From a bacterium (lineage in GTDB: Bacteria > SAR324 > XYD2-FULL-50-16), in assembly GCA_018829445.1 (NCBI GenBank), contig JAHJTV010000057.1:1-47832 (forward strand): DNA of 47,832 nt, written 5' to 3'. A program made the translations under genes and the position numbers. Shown here one piece after another: positions 42,906-47,832 of this stretch (its first letter is position 1; the number at the start of each line of letters is the position of its first letter). The notes under the pieces are model-generated. The model was not told the DNA's origin. It ran no database searches and saw only the letters and a list, made by a program, of their open reading frames with translations.

Positions 42906-44081
42906 ATGAAGCCACTACCGAAAGTAATATTTATTGTATCACTTTTATGCGTTTGCATATCAGCTTCCCTTTTCATGATTCTTGAGTCCGGTTCTTTTTT
43001 TCAACAATTGTATTTGAACAATAATTCTTTCGCCTATATGGGATACTGGGCTGCTTTCCTCAATGAAGTTTTCATGGGCATTATGGCTGGTGTCTGGCTG
43101 CCCGGAAAAATGACGAAAAATGGAGCAAAGCCCCATCCTATCAATTTTTTGTTTAAATTCCTCTTGGTTTTTTTATTTTTAACCACAGTCTGTGGTTCAA
43201 GTATGAATGCAATCTATCCCTTAATTAATATTATCCAAAAACAAAACAACAATGAAAAAGTGATCGAAATTTTGCACAGCCAGGCAAGAGATAATGAAAC
43301 CTCACTAAAAACCTTTGTAGAACAAAACCAGAGGACAAACTCTGCTATCAGTGTACGCAACCAGGATAAAACCAAAACGGAGATGAAACAGCTTTACAGT
43401 CAACGTAAATCGACATTCAATCTTTGGGTTCAGATAATTACTATCATACTCATAAGATTTGGAGTCCAGATGGCAAATCTCTGTTGTATTTGGTTGGTTG
43501 GATGGATCTATTCAAAACCCGTTGCTGAGGAAATAACTGACAATACTCTTGATAGGAAATCCCAACCTTCCACCAAGATCAAACAAAAAACAAAGGAACC
43601 GCTCAATGACATATCAAGACATCAGTTGCCGCAAGTTCATGAGACTGCTAAAAACGATGTCACACCTCTTCAAGGAAAGATCAATCCCGTGTCAAAGGTT
43701 AAAAAGGATGCCTCCACCGATCTTTCAACACAAAAACAAACTGATTATAAAAAGCCCGTAACAGCCCAATCATTCAAACATCCAACCATTTCGGGCCACG
43801 TCGATAAAGGCAATCACCCTTCTCAAATCAATATCCTGCAAAAACCGGAAAATTCGCTCGATGTTTTAAGAATAAAAAACCACATTACCAAATTACTGCA
43901 GTCAAGAAATGAAGGAATCAGCCTCTCAGAAATTGGAAAAGCCATTGGGGAAAAAGAAGCAAACCTACGGGATATTATCAATCCACACACAAAAATCAAT
44001 AAAGATCACAAACCCGTTTTGGAAAGCATTCTTCTCAAAATAGAGAGGCTATATAACGAGGAGTCGTCAAAAATTTACTAA
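42906..44081 (+). CDS. four-TM membrane protein with long cytosolic tail
   Basis: The product has 391 residues. Hydrophobic segments lie at about 7-26, 44-65, 82-104 and 173-201, with a helical charged region (about 110-170) between the third and fourth. The tail from 205 is Lys/Gln/Thr-rich and probably flexible to about 315. It ends in a compact helical segment (VLRIKNHITKLLQSRNEGISLSEIGKAIG...) that resembles a helix-turn-helix. The overall plan recalls mobile-element membrane proteins, but I recognise no family. It ends one base short of the convergent DUF3047-like gene. A GAACATATGTTC palindrome sits upstream. Confidence 0.6.
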   Translation: MKPLPKVIFIVSLLCVCISASLFMILESGSFFQQLYLNNNSFAYMGYWAAFLNEVFMGIMAGVWLPGKMTKNGAKPHPINFLFKFLLVFLFLTTVCGSSMNAIYPLINIIQKQNNNEKVIEILHSQARDNETSLKTFVEQNQRTNSAISVRNQDKTKTEMKQLYSQRKSTFNLWVQIITIILIRFGVQMANLCCIWLVGWIYSKPVAEEITDNTLDRKSQPSTKIKQKTKEPLNDISRHQLPQVHETAKNDVTPLQGKINPVSKVKKDASTDLSTQKQTDYKKPVTAQSFKHPTISGHVDKGNHPSQINILQKPENSLDVLRIKNHITKLLQSRNEGISLSEIGKAIGEKEANLRDIINPHTKINKDHKPVLESILLKIERLYNEESSKIY

Positions 44082-44082
44082 T

Positions 44083-44760
44083 TTAATTCGAAAGAAATTC
44101 TATCTTTCTTATATACGCTTCTGCAGATTGCAGGTCCCGTGTATCGGTTTCTATCGAAATAGCCGAAATTGGGGGTACTTCCTTTTCATCAAAAAGTTGA
44201 AGAAATCTATCATGTATCTCAAAATCGGTTATGACGGTTTTTCCGGCAGGGCTATTACAGGGAGTGCAGATATATCGGCCACCTTTTTTATAGTATCTTC
44301 CCTCATAAGGTTTATTATCAATCTCTTTTTCACCAAGGAATATTCCTATAAAATAGGGTACATCTGGAATTATAAGACTTCCACTCGATATTTTTTTTCT
44401 GCCGAATGAAATAATAATGCTTATTGAGTCACGAGTCATTCCATTTTCCCAGTCAACTCCCGGTGAATATTTATTCACCCCCCACTCTATTCTGACTCGT
44501 TTTACATTTTTGATATCAATCTCTTTATAAAGGAGACCGTTGATATCGCCTGCATTATCAATCAGAAGGGCATTATTTTCAAATCTGAATCGGAGATCAT
44601 CTGCATCCAGCTTAAAGGTGAATTTATTATTCTTTAACCACTCCTCTGGAGTTGTCTCTTTAACTTTGGCAAAATCGATTGAATAGATAACTTCAGAAAA
44701 CGCCGTTTCCATGAAGCAAAATAAAAACAAGCAGATGCATAAAACAATTGTCTTTTTCAC
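44083..44760 (-). CDS. exported DUF3047-like protein
   Basis: The product has 225 residues from a GTG at 44760, which has AGGAAAGG five bases upstream. The frame extends to 44823, but that stretch lacks a start signal and would put 21 residues before the signal peptide (KKTIVLCICLFLFCFMETAFS). The mature segment NALLIDNAGDINGLLYKEIDIKN and the ending ISAISIETDTRDLQSAEAYIRKIEFL in part match the DUF3047 pattern of a beta-sandwich ending in ...IxxDTDxTxxxAxAYxxxIxF. Function unknown. It is a single gene convergent with the membrane protein gene. Confidence 0.65.
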   Translation of the reverse strand: MKKTIVLCICLFLFCFMETAFSEVIYSIDFAKVKETTPEEWLKNNKFTFKLDADDLRFRFENNALLIDNAGDINGLLYKEIDIKNVKRVRIEWGVNKYSPGVDWENGMTRDSISIIISFGRKKISSGSLIIPDVPYFIGIFLGEKEIDNKPYEGRYYKKGGRYICTPCNSPAGKTVITDFEIHDRFLQLFDEKEVPPISAISIETDTRDLQSAEAYIRKIEFLSN

Positions 44761-44933
44761 CGGGACCTTTCCTAAAATTGAATAATTTTTACTAAATTGA
44801 TTTCTCCAATAGCTTGACGCCACACATTATCTCTTTTTCTTAATTATTGCAATTAATTATCTTTTCGATGGCTGCAGTAATGCTCCAATCTTTCTATGAC
44901 CAGCATTAAAGCACATGCAAACATATAAGGCTA

Positions 44934-45647
44934 CTATCTAAGTATGGAAGTCCCCACATCTTCGCCCTTTAGAAACCTGATAAGGTTCCCATCTTCAACG
45001 ATGGACAGTACACATAGCGGTAGCTCATTCTCCCTGCAAAGCGCGATGGCTGTTGCATCCATGATTTTCAGGTTTTTTTCCAGAATCTCAGCAAATGTTA
45101 GTCGTTCATATTTCCTTGCAGACGGATCATTCACCGGATCTTTATCATAAACACCATCGACTTTGGTTCCCTTGATGACAATATCCGCCTCAACTTCCAG
45201 TGCCCTCAAAACGGCAGCAGTATCCGTTGAAAAGAATGGGTTACCGGTACCTCCGGCAAAAATTAGTATTGTACCGTTTTGCAGAAGGTTCATCGCTCTA
45301 TTTTTATGAAAGGTTTCTGCTACACCAGGAGCTTCTAAACCTGTAAGCACTTCAGCTTTTTTTCCTTCATTGATCAATGATTCTTTTATGCAGATACCAT
45401 TCATCAATGTAGCCATCATACCGATATGATCAGCAGCAACCCGATCCATTTTTAACGGAATATCTTTTGTCCCCCTGAAAAAGTTACCCCCTCCAAGAAC
45501 AATTCCGATTTCAAATCCAAGGTTGTGCACTTGGCAGATCTGACTCGTTAGTGATTTAATTACATTAAAATCAAAACCTTCCCCCTTTAAACCACCCAAG
45601 AACTCGCCACTCAGTTTTAACAGTACTCTTTTATACTTGGTTTCCAT
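44934..45647 (-). CDS. pyrH: uridylate (UMP) kinase
   Basis: The product has 237 residues of the bacterial amino-acid-kinase-type UMP kinase. LLKLSGEFLGG opens the fold, with GIVLGGGNFFRG, MDRVAADHIGMMATLMN, GGTGNPFFSTDTAA and KGTKVDGVYDKDP following. It phosphorylates UMP to UDP. It is third in the usual rpsB-tsf-pyrH order, but a strong terminator separates it from tsf and no Shine-Dalgarno precedes its ATG, so its expression must rely on read-through or another signal. No frr follows within the window. Confidence 0.96.
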   Translation of the reverse strand: METKYKRVLLKLSGEFLGGLKGEGFDFNVIKSLTSQICQVHNLGFEIGIVLGGGNFFRGTKDIPLKMDRVAADHIGMMATLMNGICIKESLINEGKKAEVLTGLEAPGVAETFHKNRAMNLLQNGTILIFAGGTGNPFFSTDTAAVLRALEVEADIVIKGTKVDGVYDKDPVNDPSARKYERLTFAEILEKNLKIMDATAIALCRENELPLCVLSIVEDGNLIRFLKGEDVGTSILR

Positions 45648-45658
45648 AATTTTCAGAC

Positions 45659-45687
45659 AAAAAAAAAGGGGATCTGAAAATCCCCTT
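45659..45687 (-). terminator. Rho-independent terminator between tsf and pyrH
   Basis: On the minus strand AAGGGGAT (45687-45680), loop TTTCAG, ATCCCCTT (45673-45666), then a run of T down to 45659. It lies nine bases after the tsf stop and 12 bases before the pyrH ATG. A 9-base segment over the loop (ATTTTCAGA) is complementary to TCTGAAAAT just before the pyrH ATG, allowing an alternative fold. Confidence 0.8.
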
Positions 45688-45695
45688 CTATTTAA

Positions 45696-46541
45696 CTAAA
45701 ACTGATTCTTGTAAAATTGTTTTACAACAAACTTGGCGCCTATTAACTTGCCCTCGTCTGCTAAATATTGTTCTATGGTCTTGTCTGGTTCCTTCACATA
45801 ATTTTGATATAACAGACAGATCTCTTTTTTATATTTTTGTAACCGTCCCTCAACCATTTTTTCAATGATATTTTCCGGCTTCCCAGAGTCTTTCGCCTGA
45901 TCAATTAAGAACCTTTTCTCCTTCTCAACGATTTCAGCATCAAGTTCGTTTTCCTCTACCGCTTCCACATGAGAAGCTGCAACATGCATTGCTACGTTTC
46001 TAGCAATCTCTTTCTGCTTACTTGCGTCAATCTCCTTATCGGATTCTAATTCAACTAAAACGCCGATTTTACTATTGGTGTGAGTATACGCTCCAATTAC
46101 GCTATTGCGACCAACTTCCCACTGTTTACCTTCAACAAAAACAATATTCTCACCCAATTTGCCAATTATTTCTATGAATTGCTCTTTTATCGGACCTTCA
46201 GACCCACTTTTCTCCATCAGATCCTCAACTCCAACTTCAATTGCTTGTTCAGCTATTTTATTGATAAACCCCTTAAACAGATCATTTTTTGCAACAAAAT
46301 CGGTCTCACAGGCGATCTTTACCAACGCTGCTTTATTGTCCCTTTCTACGATGCAAATTGATCCTTCTTTTGTCTCCCGACTGGATTTTTTATTCGCAAT
46401 AGCTTGTCCCTTTTTCCTTAAAAACTCCTTTGAAGCCTCAAAATCACCGTTACATTCCGTTAGGGCCTTCTTACAATCCATCATTCCAGCGCCGGTGATC
46501 TCTCTTAACTCCTTTACCATTGCCGCAGTGATATTACTCAT
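45696..46541 (-). CDS. tsf: translation elongation factor Ts
   Basis: The product has 281 residues. The N-terminal UBA-like domain has MVKELREITGAGMMDCKKAL, and ACETDFVAKND is the nucleotide-exchange motif that contacts EF-Tu. A two-subdomain core and a C-terminal module ending in EQYLADEG...VVKQFYKNQF follow. It recycles EF-Tu from GDP to GTP form. GAGG precedes the ATG by about six bases. It lies 98 bases after rpsB, as in most bacteria, and ends in a terminator. Confidence 0.96.
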   Translation of the reverse strand: MSNITAAMVKELREITGAGMMDCKKALTECNGDFEASKEFLRKKGQAIANKKSSRETKEGSICIVERDNKAALVKIACETDFVAKNDLFKGFINKIAEQAIEVGVEDLMEKSGSEGPIKEQFIEIIGKLGENIVFVEGKQWEVGRNSVIGAYTHTNSKIGVLVELESDKEIDASKQKEIARNVAMHVAASHVEAVEENELDAEIVEKEKRFLIDQAKDSGKPENIIEKMVEGRLQKYKKEICLLYQNYVKEPDKTIEQYLADEGKLIGAKFVVKQFYKNQF

Positions 46542-46639
46542 ATTTACCTCTGATTAGATATGGTTAAAGCTTAAATACAGATTCCCTCAATCGTTAAAAG
46601 TGTTCTGTATATATTTGACAACTGAGCCTTTTTTTCTGA

Positions 46640-47515
46640 CTACTCTTCTTCCGTTTCCAGGTCTTCAATTGCACCATTATCCACTTCAACCGTTTTCTCT
46701 GCGGATTCGTCGTCTTCAGTCTCAAAATCATCATCGTTTGCAGCAGTCGCTCGAGCCTTTGCTTTCTTCTCTAATGCTTCAGCCTTCTCTTTGTCTTTAT
46801 CCTTTTTTACTTCAAGGATTTTTGATTCATATATCTTCCTGCCTTCAATGGATGCAGAAGCGATAACGCTGGTGAAGAGTTCAATACAATGAATCGAGTC
46901 ATCATTTCCAGGAATTACATAGTCTATTCCCCTTGGATCACAATTTGTATCAACAATTGCTATAATGGGAATGCCAAGTTTTTTTGCCTCATTGACAGTA
47001 ATGAATTCCTTTCTGATATCAACAATAAAAACCGCTGCCGGTTTTTTTCTCAATTCGGTAATTCCGCCTAAAACCAGATCCAGCTTTTTCCTATCTCTCT
47101 CAAGTCTTACGCCTTCTTTCTTCAGCACTCCAACGTAGTCTCCATCTGGTCCAGCTATTTCTTCCAATTTCTTCAGTTTTGTTATTGACTGTTTTATTGT
47201 GCTGAAATTTGTCAACATTCCGCCAAGCCAGCGATAATTCACGTAGAAATTGTTACTTCGTTCAGCCTGTTCCTTGACAACGTCCCTTGCCTGGTATTTT
47301 GTACCTACAAATAACACTTTGCCGCCATTTGCGGAAAGATTCAGAACATACTCGTATGATTCCTTTAACCTTTCCAAAGTCTTTCTCAAATCGATTATGT
47401 AAATGCCCGATTTGGCACCGTAAATATACTCTTTCATTTTTGGATGCCATTTTTGAGTCTTATGTCCTAAATGGGCACCAGCACCAAACAGATGCTTAAC
47501 AGATATAACTGCCAT
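46640..47515 (-). CDS. rpsB: 30S ribosomal protein S2 with an extended acidic C-terminus
   Basis: The product has 291 residues. [25 protein letters not shown] and [13 protein letters not shown] are hallmark S2 segments in part, as is [25 protein letters not shown]. The usual S2 is about 240 residues; here about 50 extra C-terminal residues form a basic helix ([20 protein letters not shown]) followed by an Asp/Glu-rich tail ending DLETEEE. Similar tails occur in S2 of some lineages. GGAG precedes the ATG. A promoter is visible upstream and a 5S rRNA gene ends about 220 bases further upstream. Confidence 0.97.
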   Translation of the reverse strand: MAVISVKHLFGAGAHLGHKTQKWHPKMKEYIYGAKSGIYIIDLRKTLERLKESYEYVLNLSANGGKVLFVGTKYQARDVVKEQAERSNNFYVNYRWLGGMLTNFSTIKQSITKLKKLEEIAGPDGDYVGVLKKEGVRLERDRKKLDLVLGGITELRKKPAAVFIVDIRKEFITVNEAKKLGIPIIAIVDTNCDPRGIDYVIPGNDDSIHCIELFTSVIASASIEGRKIYESKILEVKKDKDKEKAEALEKKAKARATAANDDDFETEDDESAEKTVEVDNGAIEDLETEEE

Positions 47516-47621
47516 TCCTTATTTCTCCAATATTTGTGGCAAGTTGGGAAGAATTAGTTAATTAAATAAAATAGTTAATAAGCCTTTTAACAACACTTGA
47601 TAAATATTACCAAATTCTTTC

Positions 47622-47650
47622 ATGATAGCCTGACAATACATCTCTGACAA
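47622..47650 (-). promoter_or_regulatory. candidate promoter of rpsB-tsf
   Basis: On the minus strand TTGTCA (47650-47645), 17-base spacer, TATCAT (47627-47622). Good match to sigma-70. It lies between the 5S terminator and rpsB, giving a leader of about 100 bases. Confidence 0.6.
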
Positions 47651-47690
47651 GATTAATTATGCCGAAATATATCATTATCTTCTCAAACGC

Positions 47691-47728
47691 AAAAAAGCCC
47701 AGCAGGTGTTTGCTCCCACTGGGCTTTT
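47691..47728 (-). terminator. Rho-independent terminator of the rRNA operon
   Basis: On the minus strand AAAAGCCCAG pairs with CTGGGCTTTT, followed by T residues, about ten bases past the 5S rRNA end. Confidence 0.85.
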
Positions 47729-47737
47729 GATTCGTGT

Positions 47738-47832
47738 ATCCGGCGGCGTCCTACTCTCCCACACAGTCACCCATGCAGTACCATCGGCGCTGAAGGACTT
47801 TACTTCTGTGTTCGAAATGGGAACAGGTGTGA
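47738..47832 (-). rRNA. rrf: 5S ribosomal RNA, 3' part (cut by the window end)
   Basis: On the minus strand the sequence includes CACCTGTTCCCATTTCGAAC, CGATGGTACTGC, GGGAGAGTAGGACGCCGCC and GGATAC, all 5S rRNA landmarks. About 95 bases are present; the 5' end and the rest of the rRNA operon lie beyond the window. The 3' end is placed to within a few bases. Confidence 0.93.

Overview
The window looks like a chromosomal segment of a Gram-negative, moderately AT-rich bacterium. It encodes lipoproteins, an outer-membrane porin, a periplasmic tetrahaem cytochrome and several large signalling proteins. Its mix of acyl-CoA carboxylase, ADP-forming acyl-CoA synthetase, multihaem cytochrome and many two-component proteins recalls Desulfobacterota/SAR324-type 'deltaproteobacteria'. 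That placement is an impression from gene content, not a demonstrated assignment.

Region 1 (1-6.5 kb) is an integron-type gene-cassette array. Five cassettes all read on the minus strand, each followed by an attC-like imperfect palindrome. The 5' core of each cassette is complementary to the R'' core of its own attC, in five of five cases, as expected for genuine cassettes. No integrase gene is present, so this is a CALIN-type cluster. Cargo includes an ImmA/IrrE-Mrr fusion, a protein with an Abi/HEPN-like C-terminus, a small exported protein, a three-gene cassette whose first product resembles a COMM-domain protein, and a GDPD-like protein plus lipoprotein. Two diverged copies of a ~165-bp element with 18-bp terminal inverted repeats sit exactly in the GTT core of two attC sites.

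Region 2 (6.5-13.5 kb, minus) starts with tandem hairpins and then holds an acyl-CoA carboxylase operon: an acyl-CoA-synthetase-like protein lacking its catalytic lysine, two diverged carboxyltransferases, a biotin carrier and a biotin carboxylase. Region 3 (13.8-21.2 kb) carries a YkgJ-type Cys-cluster protein with a DnaJ/CbpA co-chaperone, RarD, a plus-strand set (astacin-like lipoprotein, porin, tetrahaem cytochrome, HAMP protein) and glycerol kinase. Region 4 (21.5-31.8 kb, plus) has the alpha and beta subunits of an ADP-forming acyl-CoA synthetase separated by a histidine kinase/response regulator pair, a large cyclic-nucleotide-binding protein of unknown function, a GNAT acetyltransferase and a complete AMP-forming acyl-CoA synthetase.

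Region 5 (32.2-36.5 kb) is a hybrid histidine kinase plus an HD-GYP response regulator. Region 6 (36.9-41.0 kb) is a probable operon of four uncharacterised, mostly envelope-directed proteins ending in a terminator. Region 7 (41.1-44.8 kb) has a CheY, a solute-binding-protein homologue without a signal peptide, a membrane protein preceded by a GAAC-N4-GTTC palindrome, and a DUF3047-like protein. Region 8 (44.9-47.8 kb, minus) is rpsB-tsf-pyrH, just downstream of the 3' end of a 5S rRNA gene cut by the window edge.

Functional calls come from reading motifs by eye. No database search was possible, so weakly conserved families are flagged as inference.
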